From NCBI GenBank assembly GCA_005408345.1, contig SEMN01000876.1, positions 1-64,000 on the forward strand: a DNA stretch of 64,000 nt, in the 5' to 3' direction. A model generated the notes under the pieces. It saw only the letters and a list, made by a program, of their open reading frames with translations, had not been told where the DNA came from and made no database searches. Both the position numbers and the translations under genes were made by a program. The stretch is from Macquaria australasica (Eukaryota; Chordata; Actinopteri; Centrarchiformes; Percichthyidae). Each line of letters begins with the position of its first letter. Within the stretch, counting starts at the first letter, position 1. This document shows positions 1-12,316 of this stretch, one piece after another.

Positions 1-100
1 TTCTGTATGTCACCACATTAGTATGTGTGGGAACTGTATTGTTTTGTCTGTATTTGCCACACGTGTATATTTCACAAGGAGCATGTCCCAGACCCTCCTT

Positions 101-130
101 ATCTGTGTGTATACGTGTGTGTGTGTGTAT

Positions 131-173
<43 letters not shown>
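101..173. repeat. (GT)n microsatellite
   Basis: An imperfect GT dinucleotide array is interrupted twice by ATAC. The three overlapping short open frames through it are chance products of the repeat. Confidence 0.95.
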
Positions 174-175
<2 letters not shown>

Positions 176-2279
176 CCCTGTCAGCTATGCCCTCTCGTCA
201 CTGCAGGGGGAAGAAACACACCCGGGCAGCTCTGAATATAGTGGCTAGTTACCATAGTAATGGGATGGTCATACGTCTCTCCTCTCTCAGACAGTGATGG
301 GAGTGGACAGGACACGCCGCTATGCTTTTTATCTATGCATTTGGTATTCAGTTATTTCATTCCACAAATAAAAAGCCAAGCCACTCCACCTCTCCTTTTT
401 CCGTATTCAAATAGAGGGGTAAAATGGGAAGTAAATAGTTGGATATGGGGTAATAATTCACACATGGGACTACAAATAATGATGTGTTTTGACTGAGTGT
501 TTGTGATTGCAATTGTAATAGCGCGAGTGTCTTGGCGGATATCTGCAGTGGTGGGATTTTACATGACGCTTTTCAGATGCCTTCTTGATGTCTCTGAACC
601 ATTCACCCCTCCACTGCTCATCAGCAGTGACAAAGTGAGAAGCAAACAAGCACACACACACACACACTCATGTAGCATGTGGTTCTCCCAAATAAAAAAG
701 CAGAGTCTACTATTTATCAAATAAAATCATATTCATACATCATAACTGATTACATTAATCTACATTCCATTAAACGTTCTAGTATTTTCTATTCATATAC
801 TGTAGCCCCAAAATGATTACGCAATGCTTTTTACACAGAAAGTAGTGAAGTAATTTGCAAATCTGCAAAGGTGAAAGACTCCTGTACAATTAGGTGGCTG
901 ACCATCCACTACAGACACCAGAGATCTGTGTCTCTTGAGGCTTCCTAGGTGATCAAGGATGGTTACGTGGCACACCTATGTGTATATGTACACACATGAT
1001 GTATATATATTTATATGCATATCTAGTCTATATGTATCTCCACATCATTCAGTATATAAAAGAGGAAGAGGGATGATGGCTGTGGCTACCGTGTCCCTGC
1101 GTCCCATGGCTTGTTGACATGAACCAAGGCAGTCAGGCACCAATAATACATGAAGAGCTGTTCAAAGGCAATTAGGATCAGTTGTCAGGGCCGGGCCCAC
1201 TAATGAGTGGGAGTGTGGCAGGGGCCGGGGCAGAGGCACAGCGCCGGCGTACGTGGCCGCCTCAGAGTCAATGCACTTTGACAGATCCAGTCCTTCCCCT
1301 GTCCTCGCCTGGTACAAGCTGATACCAGCCTGTTCCCACGTGGTGCTGCAGCAGCAGCGGTGTAGGATAATGAACGCACTGACTCCTGAAAATAACCACT
1401 GCCATGGCAGGTCAGCCTCTCCGCGGTCACAGCAGGAGAGAAAGGGGGGGACGTGGGGCGCGTGGGACGGGATGGGTTGGAGGAACATAATTACCTTTGC
1501 TGCCGTCTACCACTTGCCATAAAACTGCCCCCTGATCAGATTAAAAAGGTGGTCTCATTTGACCTCTCACATACATGTGTACACATTTAGAGGCACAAGT
1601 GACCAACCCACATCCAATAGCTCCAGCGTTGTGCCAGGACGGAGCTATGACCGTGTGTCAACACAAATATACGTCTGGGCATGCGGATCTGTATTAGAGG
1701 AGGGTCCCCATTTTTGCATACAAGACAGTGTTGAAGAGTATGCATACATGTTGTGGGTATACAGAGCTGCACATCAGCAAACATTTGTCAACAAATGTTT
1801 AGATACCGATGGCTTGAGATAATGTGTGTACGTTCAATTGCCCATTTTGTTTGTTTTTGCATACATCTTTATCTATTTGCATGCCAATGAATGCTGTATA
1901 CCTCCTGTCCTGTCAGTCATGAGTGTGTTACAGTGAGTCACCCGTGACTCATTTTAACGACAGAACCAGTTTACCTTGTCATACAGCCAGGGCCTTACAC
2001 AAAGAGCACTCAGGTGTATGTGTGTGTGTGTGTCTGTGTGTCTTTGTAAGGCCTGGCCTCGGGGCATACAGCCGACATGCCATTGCGGTAAGGTCTTACT
2101 GGGTTTGATCAGTGTGTTTTGTGTGTGTCCAGTTCAAGTGAAGACAGTTGACCTCAGCGTTTGGGTAGGATGAGTAAAGCCTACAGAGACAGACTCAGGT
2201 GATGTACAGAGACAGGAACTGGATCGATGCTCGCTGGGGAATGTGCTGTGAGGTGAAGCCCGACTGTCAGTCAAAACCT

Positions 2280-2757
2280 AGTCTCGCATAGCCAGACCTA
2301 TCTCCACAGTTCATTTTAGCGCTGTGCCAGCACTGGAGAAAGGTCTGGCTGAACCAATTATCATTGTGGTGTAGGGGGAAAAAATGCTCTGGCTTGTTTG
2401 TCTTTCTTTAAACCAATCACAATCTACTTGGGCAGCGCTAAAACACATAAAAAACAGTTAGACGTATGTCAACTATGTGATACAACTTTTACTGATAAAA
2501 AAAGACAAATGGAACTTGATCATCTGTGCCCTAGAGGTGAAGCCTGCCTATACTTTAGCTCTGGAGGAGCTCACTGGATTTGTTCAAACCTTGTAGATGT
2601 AGGTTGCTAGCTCTGAGGTTGTTGTTGGTTGTTTCACATAGCGACGGTGACTTTGAAAATGGCAACACGCAGATAGCGGAAGGGGAAGAGAATTCCGATT
2701 GAAATAGTCGGCCAGTGGCAGGCTTATACCCACAGCCTACTTCCTGTGAGTCAGACT
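2280..2757. mobile_element. Non-autonomous DNA transposon (MITE-like) with target-site duplication
   Basis: A ~480-bp element starts AGTCTCGCATAGCCAGACC and ends ...TGAGTCAGACT, so the two ends share a short inverted AGTCT. It is flanked on both sides by the direct repeat AGTCAAAACCT (2,269-2,279 and 2,758-2,768). Near the left end GCCAGACCTATCTCCACAG faces CTGGAGAAAGGTCTGGC, a sub-terminal hairpin. Similar sequences are widespread in fish genomes. The true duplication may be the 8-bp core of the 11-bp match, which would fit a hAT-type element. No transposase frame is present. Confidence 0.65.
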
Positions 2758-3189
2758 AGTCAAAACCTTACTGACTCTCTCCAGACAAAAGGTTCAACTC
2801 ATTGCACACATTTCTGGCATTCAGGAAAGGAAACAGCCAGTCTATTCTACTTCAGTGAAAAGAAAAGAAAAAAACAAATCTGTGTTAACATCCTCCGCTG
2901 CAACTAGGAGCAAGTAACTACATGTACTGAAGAACGCCGCAGTTTTGAGTAGCCTTCAATCTCACGACTGCTCAAACCGCTGAGCCTTCAAGACCTAATT
3001 CTTCATCGACTCAATTACTCGACAACTGTTCCCCTCCTGGCCCCACCCTTTCCTCCCTGCCTCATCTCCCCTCCTCCTTGGTCGAAAGTGATCATTTGTT
3101 CTTTTATTAAAGTTGATAACATCCCTTGCATTGTCTTAGTGTGTACGCTAGAGAGCCGCCCCTACTGTTCTAGCCTCCAGCACTTCGCA

Positions 3190-3560
3190 TTATTGGTGCA
3201 TTATTTCACGCATGCCCTCCTCTTTTATCAAGCGCTTTTGAAGTAATGTTAATAGACTAGAAAATTGAGACATTTATGAAGTATGGGCCGTGTTTATGAA
3301 AAAATCCATAAAGTATGACAGGGGGAGAGGTGAGATAAAAGCAAGGTTTTAATAGATTATGGCAAACAGGGGAGAGGCGTCAGACGCTGACAGGCACCTC
3401 CTCCGAGATCCCTCATATTTTATGGGATTAATTTTGTTATATTAGAAATGAAGTTAAATGTCCTAATTAATCTGTTCGTGCTGCATGAATACCTCCCCGA
3501 ACGCAGATGCACGCACACACTGTTTTTTGGCTAATTACTCTTCTGTGGTAATTGAGGTAG
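3190..3560. promoter_or_regulatory. candidate conserved non-coding element
   Basis: This non-repetitive, non-coding block in intron 12 carries several homeodomain cores (CCTAATTAATC near 3,461; CTAATTAC near 3,530; GTAATTGAG near 3,547). It looks like vertebrate developmental enhancers, but only a cross-species alignment could show that. Confidence 0.28.
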
Positions 3561-6500
3561 ATGTAGTCTCTAGATGTAGGCTGAGGAAGTTTGGGGAGGT
3601 GGGGGGATGTTTGATGTAACGGGGGGCTGAATTGTGCATGTTGGCTCTTTTACAGTAGTGAAACATTCTGGGTGAGAACAACAAACCATAAAACTAAAGC
3701 ACTTAGCTTAATTTCTGCTAATTCATCACTAAAATTTTTGCTGTCTCACTCACCACACTAGCTCATACTTAGCTGTCAACCCTTTGATTGTTCACCATAA
3801 AGCAGGGCTGCTGTCTTCTCAGACTCATCATGTATTATTTGCTCTCCTACTACATTTGTAATGGAAAACACTGACATATCTCAATGTTTCATTTAAAACA
3901 CAGATGGAGAATGACATAGGTTAAAACATGTATATTTTGTGGGGTGCTCTCATGAGCCGGCAGTCTCAGATGCATACCACGTAACCACAAAGTCTATGTT
4001 CAAATTAGTTTGCTGATCTTTAATCACATTTCATTTCCATCTCTCTCTTCTCATGTTTCCCCCCACTCTCTACTGCCAATTATCTTAAAAAGTCCTTAAA
4101 GTAACCTTTGATATACTCTATATACTACTTTGTTGGCTGAAATAAACAAAATCAAAATGAGGCTTCCAACAAGCAGAGGAAACTTCTACCTATGTTCCTC
4201 TTTTCAGTCCTTCCTGCAGCCTCTTTCTGGCCCTACATGGGTGGCCCAACCTCACTATGACTCAGCCTGACCTCTGAACTTCTCATCAAGAGGGTCAGAC
4301 AAAGTTCAGCTCATTGTTTTTAGACATTGAGACTCCTGTAAGAAGATTATTCAAATTCTATCACCTGCCACAGTACACTCCTCCCTTTGACGCTAATTGG
4401 CAACGTCAGATACACTTCCCTCCTGATGCCTCACAGTCCACTTTGACAATTTTCAAAATCCAATGCAAATCCTATCGCGTGCTTGTGCAAGGCGGTCTTC
4501 CACAATATTGACTGTCACTCACAATTAGGGGAATGAGGCAAGGGGTTAGTGTTCACCAGCAACCTGAGGCTAGCGCAGTCAGCTCCCAAAACACACCCCG
4601 CAGAATCTGATCAGTGAGTATAATTTCCCAGCAAATATCCCAGGGGTGAGCCACTTACCTTAACAGGAAAGAGGAGATGTTTAACAACCATTCAACTGAT
4701 ATTCTTTCTATTCAGTCCTGGTTTGGCTATTGTGTTTGCCTCTGTAAATGTGGCTCCAAAGGGAATGTGATGGAACAGGCAGCATTAATCTAAATAGACG
4801 TGGAAAAAATCCTGCAGTTTGGGACTCCTGTTGTTAACTCTGACTTGTAAATGATAGGTCAATTTTTTCCATCTGGCATCTTATAAGTGTAATCGTCTGT
4901 TATTAGTACAAATGGATTTCTGTGTAAAAATGTGGACCATTGCTGGCTAAAGAAACAGGCCCATGCTCTTTTCCCCTGCTATTATGTTAATGCAGCAGAA
5001 TTGTTTAAAAGCTCTTTCTAAGAAACAACTGACAGAAAATGCAGTAATAACTTTTATTTCTTTTAAAAGCATGCCATTACTTGGCTTTTGTTGTAATGAG
5101 AGAATTTGTTTTGATATTTTGCAACAGAAACTGGATGTCTGAGAGCATCTTTTGTTTTTAATGAACTGATCGATGTAATAAAATTAATTAGATTATGCAA
5201 ATGATGTCTAACAAATGACAGCAGAATTTGCATTAGATCTCTGATTAAAAAAGAATACAGCAAAACAAAAGAATTAGTGGCAAGAACTTTGATACTACCG
5301 CACTCACAGATGATACATTATACTGCAACTAATAAATATTATGGTGAATGCAACCTCTAAACACATGTCAATCAGATATGAAACAATATGAAAGAATGTA
5401 AAAACAAAGCATAAATTAAATCACTGTTTTTGACTATAGCTTGCGGCTTTTACCTAAACTACCGGCATATCATACATTAACATACAATACACCAAGAGGC
5501 CCCTAGCTTTGACATCATAAATGTTAACTAATTCTTTAAATCAAGTCAGATCTGAATCTGTCAGCTTGCCAGGCCAAGTCGACATTCAGTCAGCTTGCTG
5601 TTCCCGAGAGCTGAAACTGAGAGACATGACAAGCCAGGCAGATAGATGAATAGATGGATGGAGTTTGAAGGTCCAGCATCCATCACATGCCAATCCCTAA
5701 TGCCGTTCCTCTCCACCTCCACTAGTACCACCCTGCACTGTGGAGACCGACTGCAGTCAAATCCTGCAGGGCCAGAGGTCCATGTTCTGTCAGTAGCCAT
5801 GTGCTGTCTCTCAAACCACTGGACCACTTGTCAAAAGAATACACTGGTCCCAATAGAGCTGGACATTTGTCAGTTTATAGCCCAATCAACTGCAGCGTAT
5901 TTGAATGGTACTATGATTTGTCAGATTAACAAACAAGAAAGTAAACCAGAATCATTTATCAAAGGCTGCTGTCATTTGCTATTTATTTCCGCCATTAAGT
6001 CATAACTCATTGCCCCTTCAAAGAACTCATCACAAAAACACCTCTGCTGCACAAAAGTGATTACATTCTCTGGACATAATTAAAATCACAAATTCACCCT
6101 TTAATCATTTCAAGTTCAACCCACCCAACCCCCTTGTATAGCTGGATCCTTCTTTTAATTACTAATTCTTTTCCACAGACAGTGAATGTGGACGGCTCCA
6201 GGTTATTTGGTCTCAGACAGCAGCTTTTCTGTCTCTGTTGTTGCCAGAGCCCTGTCGCCATGGTGTCACACAGCAACAGTCACCAAGGAAAATTGTCATT
6301 AAGATGGAGTCAACGTGGTACTGGTGAGAGGAGGGGTGGCACTGCATGCTTGCTCACAGCAAGGGGGTAATTGTATCAATATGTAAAAATCTTTAGCTGT
6401 ACTGAAGAGTTGTTAATACATTTTTGATCAAATTAAGTCATTGTAGCGTGGAGGAGGAGCAGACACACTGAGAGACGACGCAGGGGTCGTATGGAGTGCC

Positions 6501-7742
6501 GTGCACAGCTCTGAGCAAGCAAACTCCTCTCATTGTTTTCTCAAATTGCTTTGGATATGAATGATCATTACAGGAATGAGAGATTAGCCTGTTTTCCAGA
6601 GGCAATAGCACATGCCCACAGCTGACTTCAATTTCATGTCTCAATGAGACTCCATTGAGGAAATCAAACACTGCTGGCATGTTAAAAGCAAACCTGACTC
6701 TGTAGGTTGCATCTCAGGAATCCAAACGGCACAAGATCATCTGAGCTTCAGTGACACACTGGTGAGATATGCCGTCAAGCTCTAAACGAATGGCTAATCC
6801 ACACATGTTCTCACTCATAGACGGATTTGGCTGCAGGATCAAGGACAGTGTGGAGGAGATGGACACTATCCTTGTTGACAGTACCTTGACAAGTGTAATC
6901 CCATATAATACACACTGGGTAAACAAAACACCAAGCCAACCGTGCAACCACGGCCCACACTTCCTCTGCTCTGCCTTTGAATTCGACATTCTTTCTGGGT
7001 TTGCAACAATATGAAAGAAGTTGAATTCCTAGCTTTACAAACAAGTGAAAAAATGGATACACACTGCCCACTATAATAGAGATACATATTTACATGTATT
7101 CATAAAAGTAGTAATGAGAACAAACTATCACACAAAGTAACAATTACATGCATCTGCACGCATGCATCTATACATAAACAGAGACAACAGAGACGCACAC
7201 AAAGTACTGCACGTAATCTGAGACACTTCAATTGTTTTGTAAGACTCAAGCACAATAAAGCATCATAAGAATCACCAGCGAGATTCATCATTCATCAAAT
7301 TAATCCTTGGAATTCCTCCATTAATCCATTACTCACCTTCCCTAAAGTGATACTTTGAACTGCTTTCCTAACAATGACGCAAAAGAAAATAATGTTCCTT
7401 GTTTTTGGCTCAGCCCCTCAGACAAGGATCAAGGGATTCACTGTCATTTGCAACCAGTAGCCAAACAACTTATGTGAAGAACTGGGTTGAAATGAGCAGA
7501 AAAAGATGAATAGAAAATAATAAATAAACTGAAGAAAATTTAAATAACAGGGAGACCTGCAAAGCGTATCCTTTGACAAGGCAGTAATGCTGAAATTATT
7601 AACTGAATAACTGATTAACAGAAAACAGAAAACACACAACAATATACTTACCTTTGGGGCCACCACCAAATTTAAACTGTCAGCACTTTTACCCACCACC
7701 AGCAACACTACCCTCTCCCTGTTGTGGACCTTGGAGACTTAC

Positions 7743-7917
7743 CCTGAGGGCCTGGCTGTAGGGCCCGATGTTGGCTGGGGCCCAGTGGGACAAGCTCTGG
7801 ACATGCAGGGCTTCCCTCTGGTGGAAGCAGCCTTCCTCAAGGGGCTCGGTCCAGTCATGGAGCAGGCAGTCCATCTGCAGCAGCTGACCGGCAGGTAGAG
7901 GAGCCTGGACACACACC
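7743..7917 (-). CDS. dph6: dph6 exon 12 (end of RidA 1, start of RidA 2, residues 384-442)
   Basis: The translation is RVCVQAPLPAGQLLQMDCLL, which is the last strand of the first RidA-like domain. It is followed by a linker, then HVQSLSHWAPANIGPYSQA (422-440), which opens a second RidA-like domain. ApxxIGPYSQA is the N-terminal signature of the YjgF family. The acceptor is CCTTGCAG|G and the donor CTCAGG|GTAAGT, phase 0. The rest of the second domain (in the family G..vfvaGQi.) is not in the window. Reading through the donor adds 17 codons and a TAA. Confidence 0.94.
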
Positions 7918-8075
7918 CTGCAAGGAAAAGAGGGGAAACGTGGAATGAATGCTACAGTAATATAGAATAAAACTGCTGCAGAGAAGCAAATGCTTTAGAG
8001 TTTTAACTGTAAAGATGTTCCCTGAGAGAGAAGAAAAACAGCGGGAGAGGTCTGTATGTGCGTTTGCACCTTTAC

Positions 8076-8205
8076 CTGGCTGGAGGGTTTTTGCCAAAGT
8101 GTTTCTTATAGACTGTGTTGAGTGGAGCAAAGTCTTCCATGCAGCTCACATACAGGTGCACCAGGATAATGTCCTTCATTGTCCAGCCTCTGCTGTCCAA
8201 CTCAC
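8076..8205 (-). CDS. dph6: dph6 exon 11 (RidA-like core, residues 341-384)
   Basis: The exon encodes SELDSRGWTMKDIILVHLY, then VSCMEDFAPLNTVYKKHFG and KNPPAR. The pattern 'dxxxV.xYvxdMxdFaxxNxvYxxxF...PaR' is diagnostic of the RidA/YjgF family. The conserved arginine at the end (R384, split over the 11/12 junction) is at the position of the ligand-binding arginine of bacterial RidA. The acceptor is TGTCCAG|GT and the donor GCCAG|GTAAAG. Confidence 0.93.
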
Positions 8206-9848
8206 CTGGACACAGGTAATATATTAAACTGTAAATCACTGTAGTGTAGCATATTGTAAATTATAGGAACATAACCTAAACCTACCATCCATCTTGGCTA
8301 AGCTAACTTATGCAGATTTGGTAAATGTTGTTGTGTTCCACATATAACAAAACTGGCAGAAGCAGTCTGCAGCATTTACACAGCAAAATGGTAGGTTTGT
8401 GACCAAAAAGAAGTGTTGCATTTGGCCCCAGCACATCATTGTTTGTCACTGGTCTCCAATTTCATGCAATTGGTTCTTTGAGATGTTTTTGGTTTACCTC
8501 TATAAACTTGTTTTGTTTTTGTTTTTTTACATCTTGTTTTGAGGAAATTACGAGTTGTATCTACTACCACTGCAGCAGGCAAGGTTGCCAGTGAACAAAT
8601 ACTCAAGGAGTCTGAGTCAGTGTACAGACATTTGTTTGCATCAAAGAGTCAGGCTTAGAGATGTGCTATACCTACCATATAGTCAGTCTGTTCAAACAGT
8701 CATTTGAACACTATCACCATTGTAGTTAAGAGGTGGACAGTTTCGAAGTTTTTTTTTCTGACATTAAAATCCATTTAAACTGCTTTAAAGCGGTGATGGT
8801 GTTTGTCCCCTTCCATAAAGTGCAGTCTAACACAGTATGTATGCACATCGTAGGCTTTGGATGCAAACACAGGCACAAGGGCTCAAAGCAAAGCCTTTCT
8901 CCCTACAATCATTTGAAAGAGCTTCAAGTTTGTTTTTCCTTTGCCAACACTAGCGTCTCAGACTACTTCGCCCTCATACAAAGAGGTTGTTCATTAAATA
9001 TTAACTTGTTTAATATTGTCTCTGCACTGTGAAGGCTGTTCAGCCGAGCACCACGATAAACATTAAATATGCTTTTCATCTTTCGCTCCTCTTTCTCCAT
9101 CAAAAAAGAGAAAGAGAAGGAAAAAAAAAAGACTCAGATACACTGTAAAAGCGTGCACTTTTAAACTTCTGCAGGGCAAAAACGATAACCCACCCAACAT
9201 GACTGCACTGTGTGTGTATGTGTGTGTTTTACAAGAAGCTTGGTTTGGGTTAATTTGAAGTGCTTGTCCTTGTTTGGTGGCCAACTCGCTATCTCATTCT
9301 TGTGACGGGCCGAGTCTCTGTCACACAGGGGTTTTGCCTGTTGGATTGACAAGCACTTTTGAATAAGGAACGACTTCTCAAGATTTGCCACACCTCCTCG
9401 TGTGTCTTTAGCTAACACAGCAAGGAGAAAGAAAGACACCCAAGGGACAAAAAAGTTTTCCCCATATGTTTCTCTCCATTGAATTTTTGGGGCTAAAGTT
9501 AGGAGTGTAGTACAGTAAGCCCCGCAGAATTTGTTTTACTTAGCTGCTGAAATCACCCCTGGACAAAGGAATTCTGTATCATCTCCCCTTGATCATATCA
9601 AAGATGTAATTTTTATTTGATCGAAGAAAACATGACTTATTAAAGGTTAGTTTACTTCGTTCCGTCATTCCGTGTCTCTTTTGCTTCTGCGATTTCAGAG
9701 AAGCAAAAAATAATTTTCTAGTAGACTCTTGTGTTTTTCCTCAGCATAGAGACATTTAAAAGCAGGTCCACAGCTCTGGTACACCATGTTCTTTCAAAAG
9801 TGTTCACTCTCTTGCACAATACTTTCTCTCCCACACACTTTCCCGTAC
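8206..9848 (-). other. dph6: dph6 intron 10
   Basis: The 1.6-kb intron lies between the two RidA-like exons 10 and 11. It is AT-rich, with no recognisable repeat family and no gene on either strand. Confidence 0.85.
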
Positions 9849-9974
9849 TTTGCAGCTGTGTGAAAGCTGCCCATGTCTGGCCCTGGATCCCGGGTTCTTG
9901 GATCTGAAGGCCGTTGATGCCACAAATCCACTGATAGCCTCTGGAGCTTCTTGGTGAGCAGGATGGAGGGAGAT
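9849..9974 (-). CDS. dph6: dph6 exon 10 (start of first RidA-like domain, residues 299-341)
   Basis: The translation includes SSRGYQWICGINGLQ, then GIQGQTWAAFTQLQ. The GYQWI.GI strand and the QTWAAFTQL helix match the opening of a YjgF/RidA fold (strand at the ligand pocket, then the helix that in RidA proteins reads QTxxALxNL). The acceptor is TTCCTGCAG|AT and the donor CAAA|GTACGG, phase 1 on both sides. The donor is only moderate. Confidence 0.9.
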
Positions 9975-10437
9975 CTGCAGGAAGCGATACAATAACGTGA
10001 AGAGGAAGAGGGTTAGCAGGTTTGGATTTCCACAAGTACTTTGTGCAGTCAGCACTACAAATGGTTGGTCCAGTGCTTATAATGCTTGATCAAGACTTTC
10101 AGAACATACACAATAAGTATGTGTTTTCTTTGTTTCTTCGTTTATAAGCAGGGCAGGGCGTATGTTTGTATGAGAGGTAATTCATGCATATGTGGTTTAT
10201 GTCAAATAAATTCAGAGACTGTCACACATACACTGCAGAAACGACAGCTCTTGTCAAACAATCACTCAAAAATACTAGCATCATGATGCTGGCCGCATGA
10301 CACAGATTCAGGGAGCACACATGACCCACTGTTATCATCTGACACACACACACACACACACGCGCGCGCACACGCACACAATACACATTCAAGCATGCAT
10401 GTCAGCACGTGCATGTTTCACCATAAATGAATCTCAC
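9975..10437 (-). other. dph6: dph6 intron 9
   Basis: The 463-bp intron contains a short (CA)n(CG)n dinucleotide run near 10,343-10,380. Nothing else was recognised. Confidence 0.85.
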
Positions 10438-10588
10438 CGTGGCCCCGCTGACAACTAAGGTCACATTTTGATGTAAATTCTTGCTGGTTGTCTTCAGCTT
10501 GATCAGCATATTCCACCTCCTCAGTCATCTTGTCAATGGCGTTCTGGCAAGGACAACTACCATGGGGCAAAGCTCTCGCCACCACATC
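10438..10588 (-). CDS. dph6: dph6 exon 9 (polar linker, residues 249-299)
   Basis: The frame stays open from GATGTGGTGG to CAC G|GTGAGA and encodes DVVARALPHGSCPCQNAID, then a glutamate/glutamine-rich stretch and SKCDLSCQRGH. No known fold is apparent; it looks like a flexible, acidic, cysteine-containing linker between the ligase and the RidA domains. Support is the clean acceptor (TTATTGCAG), the consensus donor and exact phase agreement with exons 8 and 10 (0 and 1). The sequence itself is not strongly conserved, so this exon is slightly less certain than its neighbours. Confidence 0.87.
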
Positions 10589-11571
10589 CTGCAATAAAGC
10601 ACCACAGGGAATACATCAGGCCAAACGCCCACCAAAGAGCGCTGAGCCTTTTGCAAAGACAGACAAAATGCTGTATAATTAGCCAGCCTTTTCAAATACC
10701 CCACCAAGCGGGCCTGTGTGTGTCAGTCTTTCATGACAAGGGCTCAGACACACATAACTTCAAGGTGAGTGAATATGAAACAACATGCTAACATATTCGT
10801 GGCTCAGGCGAATAGGGAGCAGTGTTTTCTGATACTGTAGATTCAATCATGCTGGCTGTCAGTCAAAACTCATGACTGGATGGGTGAGACATGTTTTGGA
10901 TTTCACCAGGCTTTTTTCTTCTTCTGTTTACTTATACTTTGCCTCTACACTCTGCTACTTCTTTAAATAACAAATCATTACCATTCTCTAAGGCATACAT
11001 ATTACCTGCCAAATCCTGCTGGGGCATCACGCATTTAAATACATATTTCATATTTCCTCAACGCCCCCCTCACTCTGCCCAACACTCATCCACCCCCCTC
11101 ATCTGCTGTCAACTGCATTAGGCCATATGATAATCAAATTAATTATACTTCAGCCCCTCTCTCTTGGCCAGCATGAAAAATAGCTTGACTAGCATTAACG
11201 GAGGGCAAATGATGGTGGTCCATCCCCACCCCCTGAGCCCGGTACGGTTTCCTCTAGTGCTGGTGTCACCGCAGATCTGTCACCCTGACGAGAAGAGCTT
11301 CAGAAGGCTGCACCAGGGCAGGTTCTCCCCTGGTTGCCCCCCTCCTCCCTTCCCCTCACAGGCCCTGGATCTCCCTGCTCTTCCCCCAGCAACCTAGGGG
11401 GGGCTACAGGGGCTGTGGGAGCGTGTGTGTGTGTCTGATTGTGTGATGGGGGTGGGAGCGGCGGTGTGGGGAGTGAAAAAATATATAGCTGTAGGCTGCA
11501 GGGTCATGGAGGTTGTGGGATGGGGGTATGTTTTCTGTCCATAACAGCCCCAGCCCCCACCCAACATGCAG

Positions 11572-11673
<102 letters not shown>

Positions 11674-12247
11674 ACACATGCTCTCTTACATGCAAACAAA
11701 CGCAAAATCAAATGTACACATTATTGTGTGATGTGCAAAGAGACACACGTGCAAATCACATGCTTTACCCTGGATACATGTTGAGCTACATGCGAGTAGC
11801 ATCCCTCGGTGTAACCCTTACAGTCTTAACTCGCTGCAACAAATATAACGGCATACAAGCAGCACCTCCTGTCGCCAGGAACTCTCATCAGCTAGTAGGT
11901 GTCTTATTAAACCAGACAATTTAAACCAGAGTAATTAAAAGTACACATAAATGAGGTCGATGGCACAGAATTTCTGACAACAATTTAAGGATTACAAGGT
12001 TGTCTGTTCTTGCAGGGTAAGTAAAATGTTTCGAAGTGTCACTCTCTCCTGTCTGTGAAGCCCCATTCAGCTCCTTCTAACATACCAAAAGCCAATTCCT
12101 GCTGCCTCCCCGCAACCCCCGCCTGTGTCCGCTTAGCCAGCTACCTGAATGCAAAGCGCCTTAATGTGAGCGGACATGTTTATTAAGCTGGGCCTAGTTT
12201 CAGGCTGCAGTGAATATTGCAGACGTCAAAGTAGGCCATGTGGGGCT

Positions 12248-12316
12248 AGAGGAGAGAGAGAGCGAGGGATGAAGGGAGAGACAGAGAGCAAGAGTGTGCG
12301 AGAGAGAGAGAGAGGC
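12248..12316. repeat. GA-rich simple repeat
   Basis: Interrupted (GA)n purine tract inside intron 8. Confidence 0.85.

Larger units (their letters stand above)
1..7742 (-). other. dph6: dph6 intron 12 (incomplete) with embedded repeats
   Basis: The stretch starts at the strong donor of exon 12 and runs off the window without a recognisable acceptor for the second RidA domain. It contains a (GT)n microsatellite (101-173), a non-autonomous transposon (2,280-2,757), TAATTA-rich sequence near 3,190-3,560 and short splice-like signals near 7,340 and 7,660. No coding exon could be supported in it. It could instead include the 3' end of a shorter isoform. Confidence 0.7.

Noticed and set aside
1488..1535. 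Minus-strand stretch reading GAVLWQVVDGSK after a CAG, reminiscent of the end of a RidA-like domain
   Set aside because: The donor (GTAATT) is weak, the match is a few residues only, and no exon with the middle of the domain lies between it and exon 12. Treated as chance.
5561..6005. Overlapping frames of 119 aa (plus) and 88 aa (minus)
   Set aside because: No splice context, no family resemblance, and both strands are open, which suggests chance composition.
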